Made by a program: the position numbers and the translations under genes
Notes under the pieces: generated by a model
What the model was told of the DNA's origin: nothing
The model's database searches: none
The model's input: only the letters and a program-made list of their open reading frames with translations
Shown here: piece by piece, positions 1 to 9,749 of the stretch
Position numbering within the stretch: position 1 is the stretch's first letter
How the letters are laid out: the number at the start of each line of letters is the position of its first letter
Source: Methanohalophilus sp. RSK
GTDB lineage: Archaea > Halobacteriota > Methanosarcinia > Methanosarcinales > Methanosarcinaceae
Direction: 5' to 3'
NCBI RefSeq assembly: GCF_003722075.1
Contig: NZ_RDSK01000017.1
Span: 36,350 to 100,349, forward strand
Length of the DNA: 64,000 nt

Positions 1-201
1 TGGATCAAGGCGAAAAAAGAATCTATTGTTATCAGGATCCAATTTTAAATTATAATAAGTCAAAAGTTCTTCATCTGCAATACCCAAGGCTTCAGCTACA
101 GTATTTTTATTAGTGTTTAATACGTTGTTATAAAAATACTCGTAGGTGTAAGTTTCAGGATTTCTAAAGTAATCTCTTTCATAGGGTTTTACAGCAGGCA
201 T
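1..201 (-). CDS. Partial hypothetical protein (C-terminus beyond the left edge)
   Basis: An ATG on the minus strand at 201 opens a frame that stays open for 67 codons to the window edge. The visible N-terminus begins MPAVKPYERDYFRNPETY and is rich in Tyr, Asn and Asp, with no signal peptide or membrane segment. I do not recognise the family. It runs divergently from the BREX operon, and its promoter would lie in the same AT-rich gap (202-594), so it could be a regulator or an independent neighbour; this cannot be decided from 67 residues. Confidence 0.6.
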   Translation of the reverse strand, partial: MPAVKPYERDYFRNPETYTYEYFYNNVLNTNKNTVAEALGIADEELLTYYNLKLDPDNNRFFFRLDP

Positions 202-594
202 GTCTACATTCACTCAAAATTTCGATGGTAATGCATAAAGATTAACTTCAATATAATATTTGTCATTTATTTTAGGATTATTATTGTTATTTTAAGCGTG
301 AATTTAGAAATAGGAACTACGTAAAATTACGTACGTTTGTTTATTGTATGCATGTCTTATCTTATTTTTAGTCTTACGATGTAATTATGGAGATATATTA
401 TTATATTGTTATATTGTGAGATTGGTGTACATATCCGAAAGAGATTTCCTGATATTTTGACACTGCAATAAAATATAACTATTACCATTATATACTATCA
501 TAAGTAAATAAAATATCCAAGGTCTGTTAATACAAAATAGACAATCTTAACAATTAGAAAAACACCTATACACCATAAAAAATATTCAATAACC
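202..594. other. AT-rich intergenic region upstream of BREX
   Basis: This 393-bp gap lies between divergent genes. It is strongly AT-rich and has no open frame resembling BrxA (DUF1819), the gene that usually precedes brxB in type 1 BREX. It holds a perfect short palindrome (318-333), AT-only runs around 388-415, and a TATA-like stretch near 488-496, about 100 nt before brxB. No Shine-Dalgarno sequence is evident just before the brxB ATG. Confidence 0.7.
318..333. promoter_or_regulatory. Perfect palindrome, operator-like
   Basis: The sequence TACGTAAAATTACGTA has two perfect 7-base arms (TACGTAA and TTACGTA) separated by two bases. It sits in the divergent intergenic region between the left partial gene and the BREX operon. 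A dimeric repressor site is the simplest reading. No regulator binding it can be named; the AlbA_2/HATPase protein inside the operon is one candidate. Inference only. Confidence 0.45.
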
Positions 595-1179
595 ATGACC
601 ATCGAAGAACGCCTAGATGCACTTGAAGAAACCATCCAGAGTGAGGAGTTTCTACAAGGTAGAGGATTGGGGAATGAAGTCCCTTTTTGGATATTTGATT
701 ATCCACCAGAGAAAGAACTGCTTATACGTTCCAGGATTCCTAAATTAAAAGAGAATTTAAAACTTAAATCAGTAAATATCCTGGAAATTGATCTGTATGA
801 ACTGTGTCTTGAAATTGTCACAGTTATAGTTCCTATGCAAAGAATTCTTCAATTTGAATCTGACAATGGATCTGACAAGTTGTTTGAAAAATTAAGATTG
901 ATGCTTGATCCTGAGGACATCCAGAGAACCATCAAGAAAAAAATCGATGATTTTGGTGATGTGAATATAATTATCGTCACAGGGGTGGGCAAAGCCTGGC
1001 CTCTTGTAAGGTCGCATTCAATTCTGAACAATTTACAACCAGTTGTGGATGTTATGCCTCTGATATTGTTTTATCCCGGAAAATACAGCGGACTGGATTT
1101 AAGCTTATTCGGTAAGTTCAAAGATGGGAACTACTACAGGGCTTTCAGGCTTGTGGATGACAGTGCTATAGACAGTTGA
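595..1179 (+). CDS. brxB: BrxB (DUF1788), BREX component
   Basis: This 194-residue soluble protein has the size and sequence character of DUF1788/BrxB proteins: an N-terminal helical start (MTIEERLDALEETI) and a C-terminal half with VIIVTGVGKAWPLVRSHSILNNL and FYPGKYSG, the typical region read as a degenerate NTPase-like fold. BrxB is a small structural or regulatory part of BREX phage defence. It precedes brxC by 10 nt, and the ATG at 595 is the only sensible start. Usually brxA comes directly before it; here that position is empty. Family identification rests on recognition of the conserved C-terminal block plus the downstream brxC. Confidence 0.85.
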   Translation: MTIEERLDALEETIQSEEFLQGRGLGNEVPFWIFDYPPEKELLIRSRIPKLKENLKLKSVNILEIDLYELCLEIVTVIVPMQRILQFESDNGSDKLFEKLRLMLDPEDIQRTIKKKIDDFGDVNIIIVTGVGKAWPLVRSHSILNNLQPVVDVMPLILFYPGKYSGLDLSLFGKFKDGNYYRAFRLVDDSAIDS

Positions 1180-1189
1180 GGGTGGGAAT

Positions 1190-4100
1190 ATGACTAATGA
1201 TATTATGATACAGGATCTTTTTGAAAAGGACATAAAAAGGGATATAAAGGGAGTTATCAAGGTCGATCAGTATGACGAAGATGTTGTCTATACCGAACTT
1301 GATGAATATGTAATCACAAGAGAGACATCAAAACACCTGGATGTCTTTTTCCAGCGCTATTATGATGCAATGCTTACCCCTACAGATAAAATAGGTGTGT
1401 GGGTTTCCGGCTTCTTTGGATCCGGTAAATCCCATTTTATCAAAATGCTGTCTTACCTTCTGGAAAACCGTAATGTGAAAGGTAAAAATGCTCTTAACTT
1501 TTTCCAGGAGAAAGTTGAGGACCCGTCAATCTACAGCAATATTGAAAATTCCGTTAATTTTGGCACCAAAGATGTAATACTTTTCAATATTGATTCTAAA
1601 GCCAGTACAATCCATGCAGATTCGGAACCGATAGTCAATATATTAATGCGAGCTTTTAATGAAAAACGCGGTTTCTATGGGAAGGTATTCTGGATAGCAG
1701 AGCTTGAAGAGGATCTGACTGAAAAAGGATTGTATGAGCAGTTCAAACTTGAATTCCAGAAGATTGCAGGGAGTCCCTGGGAAGAGAGACGGAAGTCATA
1801 TAGTTTTGAGCAGGATCTTATTGTCGATGCCCTGGTTGCTTGTAATTATCAAAGCAGGGAATCATTGAAGATTCTCTTTAAAAATGATGGGGCGAACTAT
1901 CATCTGGATGTAGAGACGTTTGCCCAAAAGATTAAGAAATACTGTGAATCCCGGGGGAAGGACCACCAGGTTATTTTCCTGATCGATGAGATCGGGCAAT
2001 ATATTGGTGAAAATAGTAAAATGATGCTGAATCTGCAGACGATTGCGGAGGAGTTGGGCACAAAACTGGCAGGAAAGGCGTGGCTGATGGTTACTGCCCA
2101 GGCGGATATTGATGCTATTACAGAAGACCGCGTTAAAGGTTATGATTTCTCAAAGATCCAGGGGCGATTCGATACCAGGTTGAGTCTTTCCAGTGCCAAC
2201 GTGGATGAGGTTATCAAGAAGAGAATACTTGCCAAAAAGCAAGAACATAATGCAACTCTTGCCGCCTTTTTTGCTGAGAAGAGATATGAACTTAAGAACC
2301 TGCTGGCTTTTTCCAAAGATTGTGCTGAAATGAAATTCTATAATGGAGAAGAGGATTTCATTGATGTGTACCCTTACGTACCTTACCAGTTCTTTGTCCT
2401 GCAGAAGGTGTTTGAGAGAATCAGAAGAAGTGGTTTTACAGGTAAACACCTGGCCAAAGGCGAACGTTCAATGCTTAATGCTTTCAAAGAGGCGACTGAA
2501 AAGTATGCTGAAGAGAATCTGGGCAGGCTTATTCCGTTCTATTCTTTCTATGATACTGTGGAGGGTTTCCTGGACCCCATTATCAAGTCTACGATCACCC
2601 AGGCTCAGGACAATTCAGAGTTAGAGGAGTTTGACAATCAGATTCTAAAGTTGCTGTTTTTGATAAGAAATGTACAGGAAGTGGTTCCAAATCTGGACAA
2701 TCTGGTCGTACTTTCAGTAAGTTCTGTCGATGAGGACAAGTTGGAATTAAAGAAAAAGGTGGATGACTCCCTTAAAAGGTTGGAAAAACAGACCCTTATC
2801 AGTAAGTCTGGAGATAGGTATCATTTCCTGACCAATGAAGAACAGGAGATAAACAGGGAAATCAAGAATACTGAAGTTGAGAATTACCGTATTCTGGATA
2901 CCATTTATACGTATGTTTTCGGCGATTCCAGCGAGGTATGTCCTGCCAGGTATAAGGATTACAAGTTCAACAGAGCAGTTGATGAAAAGTACAAATCTGC
3001 TGGCGCTGACCTGTCTGTCAAGTTCCTGACACCTCTTTCAGATGAATTATATGATAAAAGTGATCAACAATCCCTGTCCGGAGATGTGTTGAGCAATGTG
3101 GATTCCAAGGATACTTTATTATTTGTTTTCCCGCAGGATAGTAAAGTAGTTGATTTGGTTCGCAACCATCTGAAGATAGAGAAATATCTGCGTCAAAACA
3201 CTTCAAATTCTGGCATAAAAGAGATCAATGAAATACTGAGTTCCAAGGATAAGGATAAGGATAAATTGATTGATGAGGCTAAAAGGGAAGTATTTGAAAG
3301 TGCGAAGAATGCACGCGTTTTTGTTGATGGGAAAGAAGTCAGCAGTATTGAAAAGAAGAACCCTAAGGAGAGGGTTAAGGATGGGCTCGATATCCTTTCC
3401 CAGAATGTTTACAGCAAGGCTTCCTATGTGACCTATGACTATGAGTCGGACAGAGATGTTTTGCGAGTATTGAAATCAGATGACCTGGAAAAATTCGGAG
3501 CCGGGACTTCTGATACAAACAAGAATGCTCTGGCGGAATTGCGTGATTATATAAATATCAGGCATCAGAAGAATGATAAACTGGTTTTGAAGGACATCAA
3601 AGAGAGGTTTTCGAGCAAACCATATGGCTGGAAGGATATGACCATTGCCGGGCTTGTTGCCACTCTTTTTGCCAATGAGGAAATCAAACTCTCCTACCAG
3701 AAAACTGCTTTGATCCTTAAATCCGAGAATGCCGATGAGATTGCCCGCTATCTGACCAAGAGGGAAGATGCTGACAGGATAGTTGTAAAGATCCGGGAAA
3801 AGTCCAATAAGGAGACAATAAAGGCTGTCAGGGATGTATTGAATGATGTGTTTGACAGGACGGCAATCCCTGAAAAAGAGAATGATCTTTTTGAATATAC
3901 AAAGCAGGTTTTCAGCGAGAAAAGGGATGCTGCAGAAAAATATGCTGGACGTTATCAAGAAGTAGAAGTTTATCCGGGCAGAGAAGAGATCAGGGCTTAC
4001 AGTGATTTCCTGAAGGAGATAAATCAGATAAATGATCCTTCTGATTTCTTGCAGGAGGTTGCCGATAAGAAGGATGAATTGGTGAGACTGAGCGAAGAAG

Positions 4101-4753
4101 CCAGACCTGCAATCAGTTTCTTTGAAAGCCAGATGGTTGATATTTTCAGTAAGATGTACAAGAGAGCAGATAATTATGAGCGAAATCTGCAGTTTCTCGA
4201 TGCAGATATGCAGGATAATGTGCGGACTGTAAAAGAAATCCTGAAAATGGACAAACCCTATGGACGTATCAAGGAACTACCCCAGCTGGGAAGCAAAATT
4301 GATGAGGCTCTGCAGCAGAGTCTTGATACTCTAAAGGAAGAGGCATACGAGAAGCTGGATAGCCGCAGGACAGAAGTTGCCCGGGACATCGATTCTTATG
4401 GAATCCTGGAAGAGGATTTCAAAGACCGCATTTTGCAGCGCTTTGACAATCTAAGGGACAGGATTGCAACATGTGAGGAATGTGTCTATGCAAAGAGCCT
4501 GAATGATTCTATTGATGATTTGTACGAGGATGTTAGTGGTGAGATTATCAGACAAGTACAGATAATCCGGGAAAAAAATGTTGATGATGGTGGAGAAGAA
4601 CAACCTCGTGTGAAGCCTACAAAGGTTGTTAAAGCATCGGAATTTACAAGCCAAAAGAAAATCGAGACCGAAGAAGACCTTGAAGAATATCTGGATTATA
4701 TTCGCCAGCAACTGAAGAAATTGCTTGAAGAAAATAAAATCACAGTTATTTGA
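1190..4753 (+). CDS. brxC: BrxC, BREX ATP-binding protein
   Basis: This 1187-residue protein matches BrxC (about 1200 residues), the large AAA+-like ATPase of BREX needed for phage restriction and usually for host methylation. A Walker A motif GFFGSGKS lies at residues 74-81, followed by a Walker B-like segment VIFLIDEIGQYIG around 258-270. The central and C-terminal thirds are highly charged and probably coiled-coil, including KDKDKDK near 690. The ATG at 1190 is preceded by a strong GAGGGTGGGA ribosome site. The gene is intact, follows brxB by 10 nt and leads into the AlbA_2 gene after about 40 nt, so one transcript is likely. Confidence 0.93.
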   Translation: MTNDIMIQDLFEKDIKRDIKGVIKVDQYDEDVVYTELDEYVITRETSKHLDVFFQRYYDAMLTPTDKIGVWVSGFFGSGKSHFIKMLSYLLENRNVKGKNALNFFQEKVEDPSIYSNIENSVNFGTKDVILFNIDSKASTIHADSEPIVNILMRAFNEKRGFYGKVFWIAELEEDLTEKGLYEQFKLEFQKIAGSPWEERRKSYSFEQDLIVDALVACNYQSRESLKILFKNDGANYHLDVETFAQKIKKYCESRGKDHQVIFLIDEIGQYIGENSKMMLNLQTIAEELGTKLAGKAWLMVTAQADIDAITEDRVKGYDFSKIQGRFDTRLSLSSANVDEVIKKRILAKKQEHNATLAAFFAEKRYELKNLLAFSKDCAEMKFYNGEEDFIDVYPYVPYQFFVLQKVFERIRRSGFTGKHLAKGERSMLNAFKEATEKYAEENLGRLIPFYSFYDTVEGFLDPIIKSTITQAQDNSELEEFDNQILKLLFLIRNVQEVVPNLDNLVVLSVSSVDEDKLELKKKVDDSLKRLEKQTLISKSGDRYHFLTNEEQEINREIKNTEVENYRILDTIYTYVFGDSSEVCPARYKDYKFNRAVDEKYKSAGADLSVKFLTPLSDELYDKSDQQSLSGDVLSNVDSKDTLLFVFPQDSKVVDLVRNHLKIEKYLRQNTSNSGIKEINEILSSKDKDKDKLIDEAKREVFESAKNARVFVDGKEVSSIEKKNPKERVKDGLDILSQNVYSKASYVTYDYESDRDVLRVLKSDDLEKFGAGTSDTNKNALAELRDYINIRHQKNDKLVLKDIKERFSSKPYGWKDMTIAGLVATLFANEEIKLSYQKTALILKSENADEIARYLTKREDADRIVVKIREKSNKETIKAVRDVLNDVFDRTAIPEKENDLFEYTKQVFSEKRDAAEKYAGRYQEVEVYPGREEIRAYSDFLKEINQINDPSDFLQEVADKKDELVRLSEEARPAISFFESQMVDIFSKMYKRADNYERNLQFLDADMQDNVRTVKEILKMDKPYGRIKELPQLGSKIDEALQQSLDTLKEEAYEKLDSRRTEVARDIDSYGILEEDFKDRILQRFDNLRDRIATCEECVYAKSLNDSIDDLYEDVSGEIIRQVQIIREKNVDDGGEEQPRVKPTKVVKASEFTSQKKIETEEDLEEYLDYIRQQLKKLLEENKITVI

Positions 4754-4795
4754 TAAAGAGACGAATATAGGAATGTGATTTACAGGATGGAATTT

Positions 4796-6265
4796 ATGCG
4801 GTTGGCGATATCTGAAATTGTTAAATTGCCTGAGGGCAAGACACTGGAATTTAAGCGTGATGTGTCTTCTCCAAAAAATATACTGAAGTCGCTAGTAGCA
4901 TTTGCCAATACTGCAGGAGGGAGCCTGTTCATTGGTGTTGAGGATGGGACAAAGGAGATAATAGGAGTCTCGAACCCGCTTGACGAGGAAGAGCGGCTTT
5001 GCAGTCTCATTGCTGACAGTATTTCGCCCAGGCTTGTTCCAAATGTCGAGTTAATGACAGTTGAAGGTAAAACCGTGCTGGGTGTTGAGGTATATCCCAG
5101 TGGTTCACGTCCTCACTGGATCAGTAGAGAGGGTCATATCGACGGGGTTTATGTAAGGCTTGGTTCCACTAACAGAAAAGCTGATAGGGAACTTATAGGT
5201 GAACTTCAGAGAAGTGCTTCAGGTATCTCTTTTAATGAGATGCCGATGCCTGATCTGTCTCCTGATGAACTTGATATCGATGTTGCTAAAAAGCGCTTTA
5301 AGGGAGTACGGGAACTAAGCGAAGAGGAGTTGATAACGCTCAAGCTCCTGGTCAGGGAGCAGGGCAGGCTGGTTCCAAGCACAGGTGCAATGCTTCTCTT
5401 TGGAAAACAGAGGGATTTCCATTTCCCTGATGCATGGATACAGTGCGGGCGCTTCAAGGGAAAGGATAAGGCATACATTTTCGACCATACTGAGATCCAT
5501 GAAGATCTGCCGGGCTCTGTTGATTCCGTAATGCTCTTTTTGAAAAAGCATGCTTTCAGAGGCGCTGATTTCTCAGATATCCGGCGCAAGGATGTGTGGA
5601 GCATTCCTCTTACGATACTGCGTGAGGCTCTTATCAATGCCATCGTGCATGCCGATTATTCCCAGAAGGGGGCACCTATCAGAGTGTCCTTCTTTGATGA
5701 CAGAATAGAGATAGAAAATCCCGGCATACTCCTCCCGGGTATGACCATTGAAGATGTCAAGCAGGGTGTATCAAGGATCAGGAATCGTGTTATTGCCAGA
5801 GTCTTCAGGGAACTTGACCTGATAGAACAGTGGGGTAGTGGTTTCCGCCGTATCCTGAAGGACGCTGAAGAACTCGGGCTACCCCAGCCGGATATAATCG
5901 AGATAGGTATGAGAGTGAGGTTTATTGTCTACCTGGCAGATTCCATTGCGGTATCCACAGAGGGCCATGTCGGTAAAGAAGAAACCCCGTCCCGATCAGG
6001 CAAACAAGTAACCGAACAAGTAACCGAACAAGTAAGATCTTTAGTTATCTGCCTTGAAGATAAGGCATTAGGAAGGAAAAAAGTAATGCAACGTGTCGGT
6101 ATAAGTAGTCGTTCGACGTTTGTTTATGATTACCTCCAGCCCGCTATCCAGTCAGGCCTGGTTGAAATGACACAACCGAATTCACCAAAAAGCCCGACCC
6201 AAAAATACTGCCTGACTGCGAAAGGTCGGGAATACCTGCAAGAAGAAAAAGATACAAAATTATGA
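4796..6265 (+). CDS. AlbA_2 / HATPase_c_4 putative regulator in the BREX operon
   Basis: This is a COG2865-type protein of about 489 residues. An N-terminal Schlafen/AlbA_2 domain (LEFKRDV, then FANTAGGSLFIGVEDG) is followed by a GHKL-type ATPase domain (LREALINAIVHADY, GSGFRRI) and a C-terminal winged helix ending TAKGREYLQ. Such proteins are usually read as ATP-binding nucleic-acid-associated regulators and are common passengers of BREX and restriction loci. The domains are joined by a linker with VTEQVTEQV, encoded by a 12-bp tandem repeat near 6007-6033. I chose the ATG at 4796, behind AGGATGG; GTG 4775 and ATG 4787 are in frame. It lies between brxC and pglX and may control the operon or be an accessory effector. 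Confidence 0.8.
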   Translation: MRLAISEIVKLPEGKTLEFKRDVSSPKNILKSLVAFANTAGGSLFIGVEDGTKEIIGVSNPLDEEERLCSLIADSISPRLVPNVELMTVEGKTVLGVEVYPSGSRPHWISREGHIDGVYVRLGSTNRKADRELIGELQRSASGISFNEMPMPDLSPDELDIDVAKKRFKGVRELSEEELITLKLLVREQGRLVPSTGAMLLFGKQRDFHFPDAWIQCGRFKGKDKAYIFDHTEIHEDLPGSVDSVMLFLKKHAFRGADFSDIRRKDVWSIPLTILREALINAIVHADYSQKGAPIRVSFFDDRIEIENPGILLPGMTIEDVKQGVSRIRNRVIARVFRELDLIEQWGSGFRRILKDAEELGLPQPDIIEIGMRVRFIVYLADSIAVSTEGHVGKEETPSRSGKQVTEQVTEQVRSLVICLEDKALGRKKVMQRVGISSRSTFVYDYLQPAIQSGLVEMTQPNSPKSPTQKYCLTAKGREYLQEEKDTKL

Positions 6266-6281
6266 GATTCAAGGTGGTCTA

Positions 6282-9200
6282 ATGGATAAAAACAGTATCA
6301 TTACATTTTCCAATTCATTAAGAAAGAAACTGAAGCAGGAAGTGGAGGATAGGGCTACCTTTTGCGGTATCCTGTCGGATAAAGTATTGCCCGTGGATTC
6401 AGAACATGCGGATTCCATTGTTATCGGGGGTAAGGTCTACAATAAGAAGATCAAGCACCAACGAGAGCGACTTGTAAAGGAAGTAGCCGAGAAGGGTTAT
6501 GAACAGGTGATGGACGAGGTGACCTATACCTGGTTTAACCGGTTCGTGGCCCTGAAGTTCATGGAAGTTAATGATTATCTGCCTGTAAAGATATTCTCCT
6601 CGTCAGAAAAGGGAAGAGCGGAACCCGAAATACTGACAAAAGCAGCCGACCTGGATTTTTTGCAACTGGAGCTTGATTATGTGCTGGACCTCAAAGCAGA
6701 AGGCAAGGATGAAGAACTCTATCACTACCTGATCCTCAAAATCTGCAATTATCTGCATGAGATCATGCCATTCCTGTTTGAGCATATCGAGGATTACACC
6801 GAATTGCTCATCCCGGAATACCTGCTCCATACCGATTCGGTCCTTGTGGAATTGAATGACATTATTCCTGAAGAGGACTGGCAGGAAGTCGAAATCATCG
6901 GCTGGATTTATCAGGATTATGTGGCACCCCGCAAGGAAGAGGTGTTTGCCAACCTGAAGAAGAACGTAAAAATAAATAAGGAGAATATTCCTGCAGCGAC
7001 CCAGTTGTTCACTCCGAAGTGGATTGTCAAGTACATGGTGGAGAATTCCCTGGCAAGATTGTGGCTGGAATCCAATCCGAATCCCACTCTGCAGGACAAG
7101 TTTGAGTATTTCATCGATCAGGAGACCCCTGAACCGGAAGAAAAAGTCTACAGCCCTGAAGAAATCACCCTGCTGGACCCGGCGATGGGCTCAGGCCATA
7201 TTCTGGTCTATGCGTTTGATGTTTTTTATGAGATCTACCGCTCCATGGGTTATCTGGACAATGAGATCGCACCCCTGATCCTGAACAAGAACCTCTACGG
7301 TCTGGAGATAGATGACCGAGCCACCCAACTTGCAGGATTTGCCCTGATGATGCAGGCTCGCAAATACGACCGCAGATTATTCGAAAAAGACATACAGCTC
7401 AATCTCTGCTCCATCCAGGAGACCAATAATATAGATTACATCCCTGAGCAGATGTATCCAGAACTGCACCGCTTCATCGAATTCTTCGGGGATGCCAAGG
7501 AATACGGCTCCATCCTCAAACTTCCCAGGTTCGATTTCGACATGATCGATGCCGAATACACCCAGTTCAGCAAGAATCCTGCCATAGATACTTTCGGAGA
7601 TGTCCCAAACAGCCCGGATGCCATCATCAAACAGGCCAAACTGATGAGTAGTCAGTATGATTGCGTGGTGACAAATCCGCCGTATATGGGTCATAAGGGA
7701 ATGAATCCGGTTCTCAAGAAGTATGCTAAGGATAATTATCCAGACAGCAAGTCCGATTTATTTGCTATGTTTATAGAAAGGAATTTCAATTTTACGAAAC
7801 CTGCGGGCCAACTTGGATTTATGACACCTTATGTATGGATGTTTATTTCATCATATGAAAAACTAAGAAATTATTTGATAGAGCAGAAAACTATCACTTC
7901 ATTGATTCAACTTGAATATTCGGGTTTTGATGGTGCAACAGTGCCAATTTGTACATTTACAGCTAAAAATACCCATCTTCCTGATTATAAAGGTGGATAT
8001 GTAAGGCTTTCTGATTTCCGTGGGGCAATAAATCAGGCTCCAAAAGCTATAGAAGCTATAAAGAATCCAGAATGTGGTTGGTTTTATACCGCCTCAGCCG
8101 CCGATTTCAAGAAGATTCCAGGGAGTCCTATTGCTTATTGGGTGAGTGAAAAAGTGGAGGAAATTTTTAAAATAAATGATAATCTAGAAATTTTTGCAGA
8201 GCCAAGGCATGGAATGTCTACTGGAAACAATGACAAAATGCTAAGATTGTGGCCTGAAATAAATTACAAAGATATAGGAATAGGGAAATTTAGTCATACT
8301 CAATTTTTAGAAGAGCAATACAAATTTGTACCTTACAATAAAGGTGGCAGTAAAAGAAAATGGTATGGCAATAATGATTATGTACTAAGATACGATATGC
8401 AAGGAATAAAATTGCTTAAAAGTTTTTCTGGTTTTCGTATAGATAGCAAAAACTATTTTTTTCAACCTGGAATTACTTGGAGTTCCTTAAGTAGTGGTAG
8501 TTTTAATGCGCGAATATTTGGAAATGGTTTTGTGTTTGACGCAAAAGGACAATCTTGTTTTTTGAATGAAGATTATAAAGAAAAAAGATATGAATTATTA
8601 GGTTACTTAAATTCATGCATTTCGGATTATCTATTAGAAGTATTATCTCCAACACTGGATTTCAATTCAGGCATAATCCGAAAATTGCCAATAAATATTC
8701 AAATTTTAGAAAATAATACCATTAATAGCCTAGTTAGTTCATCAATAAACATTTGTAACACAGAATGGGATTCTAGGGAAATTTCTTGGGATTTCAATAA
8801 AAGTGAATTATTGACTCATAGATCTACAAATAGAATTAAAGATGCTTATGGAAATTATTGTAGATATTGGGAGAGTGCATTTACCCAACTTCATCGAAAC
8901 GAAGAAGAATTAAATCGCCAATTTATCAACATATATGATTTAATCAATGAAATGAATCCTGATGTCCCCCTTGAAGATATAACTATTCTCAAAGATGAAA
9001 CACGTATAGAAGATGGGAAACTTGTTTTCAAGAAAGATGTTATTGTGAAACAGTTCATCTCCTACGCCGTGGGCTGCATGTTCGGGCGATATTCTCCGCA
9101 TAAGGAAGGTTTGGTCCTTGCCAATCAGGGTGAAGGGAGGCAGGAATTTATGGAGGAAGTACCGGATGCAGAGTTCTTGCCGGATGATGATGGCATCATT

Positions 9201-9749
9201 CCTATACTGGATGAGGAGTATTTCACCGATGACATTGTGGGCAGGTTCAAGGAGTTTTTGAAAGTGACCTTCGGGCCGGAGAAGCTCTCAGAGAATATGG
9301 ATTTCATTGCCCAGGCGCTCTCCTCCGGGGGTAAGAAGAAAACGAAGTCTTCCGAGCAGGTCATCCGGGATTATTTCCTCAAGGATTTCTACAAGGACCA
9401 TGTGAAGATGTACAAGAAGAGGCCGATCTACTGGCTGTTCACTTCAGGGAAGAAGCGGGCGTTCAATGCACTGGTCTACATGCACCGCTATGACAGGACC
9501 ACGCTTGCCAGGATGCGGACCGAGTACCTGCTGAAACTGGAAGGGAAAATGGATGCTCAAAGGCAGATGCTTTCCAGTGAGGATGCCCGGAATGTGAAGG
9601 AGAAGGCTAAACTGGCCGGGTATATCGAAGAGATCATGGCTTATGATGAAGTGTTCAAGAATAAGGCGGCTAAGCCTATCGAGATCGATCTGGATGACGG
9701 GGTCAAGGAGAATTACAAGTTGTTCGAGGGTTTGGTGGGGAAGATATGA
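6282..9749 (+). CDS. pglX: PglX, BREX adenine-specific DNA methyltransferase
   Basis: This 1155-residue protein is a full-length BREX methyltransferase, which marks host DNA at an asymmetric adenine site. The SAM-binding motif DPAMGSGH is near residue 300 and the catalytic NPPY motif (VVTNPPYMGHKG) near 464. The region after NPPY, about 7780-9000, should carry target recognition and is visibly more AT-rich than the ends of the gene, suggesting that the specificity segment was exchanged. The C-terminus (after 9030) is again GC-richer and conserved. It begins 16 nt after the AlbA_2 gene, and its TGA overlaps the ATG of the next gene in an ATGA, implying translational coupling. Confidence 0.93.
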   Translation: MDKNSIITFSNSLRKKLKQEVEDRATFCGILSDKVLPVDSEHADSIVIGGKVYNKKIKHQRERLVKEVAEKGYEQVMDEVTYTWFNRFVALKFMEVNDYLPVKIFSSSEKGRAEPEILTKAADLDFLQLELDYVLDLKAEGKDEELYHYLILKICNYLHEIMPFLFEHIEDYTELLIPEYLLHTDSVLVELNDIIPEEDWQEVEIIGWIYQDYVAPRKEEVFANLKKNVKINKENIPAATQLFTPKWIVKYMVENSLARLWLESNPNPTLQDKFEYFIDQETPEPEEKVYSPEEITLLDPAMGSGHILVYAFDVFYEIYRSMGYLDNEIAPLILNKNLYGLEIDDRATQLAGFALMMQARKYDRRLFEKDIQLNLCSIQETNNIDYIPEQMYPELHRFIEFFGDAKEYGSILKLPRFDFDMIDAEYTQFSKNPAIDTFGDVPNSPDAIIKQAKLMSSQYDCVVTNPPYMGHKGMNPVLKKYAKDNYPDSKSDLFAMFIERNFNFTKPAGQLGFMTPYVWMFISSYEKLRNYLIEQKTITSLIQLEYSGFDGATVPICTFTAKNTHLPDYKGGYVRLSDFRGAINQAPKAIEAIKNPECGWFYTASAADFKKIPGSPIAYWVSEKVEEIFKINDNLEIFAEPRHGMSTGNNDKMLRLWPEINYKDIGIGKFSHTQFLEEQYKFVPYNKGGSKRKWYGNNDYVLRYDMQGIKLLKSFSGFRIDSKNYFFQPGITWSSLSSGSFNARIFGNGFVFDAKGQSCFLNEDYKEKRYELLGYLNSCISDYLLEVLSPTLDFNSGIIRKLPINIQILENNTINSLVSSSINICNTEWDSREISWDFNKSELLTHRSTNRIKDAYGNYCRYWESAFTQLHRNEEELNRQFINIYDLINEMNPDVPLEDITILKDETRIEDGKLVFKKDVIVKQFISYAVGCMFGRYSPHKEGLVLANQGEGRQEFMEEVPDAEFLPDDDGIIPILDEEYFTDDIVGRFKEFLKVTFGPEKLSENMDFIAQALSSGGKKKTKSSEQVIRDYFLKDFYKDHVKMYKKRPIYWLFTSGKKRAFNALVYMHRYDRTTLARMRTEYLLKLEGKMDAQRQMLSSEDARNVKEKAKLAGYIEEIMAYDEVFKNKAAKPIEIDLDDGVKENYKLFEGLVGKI

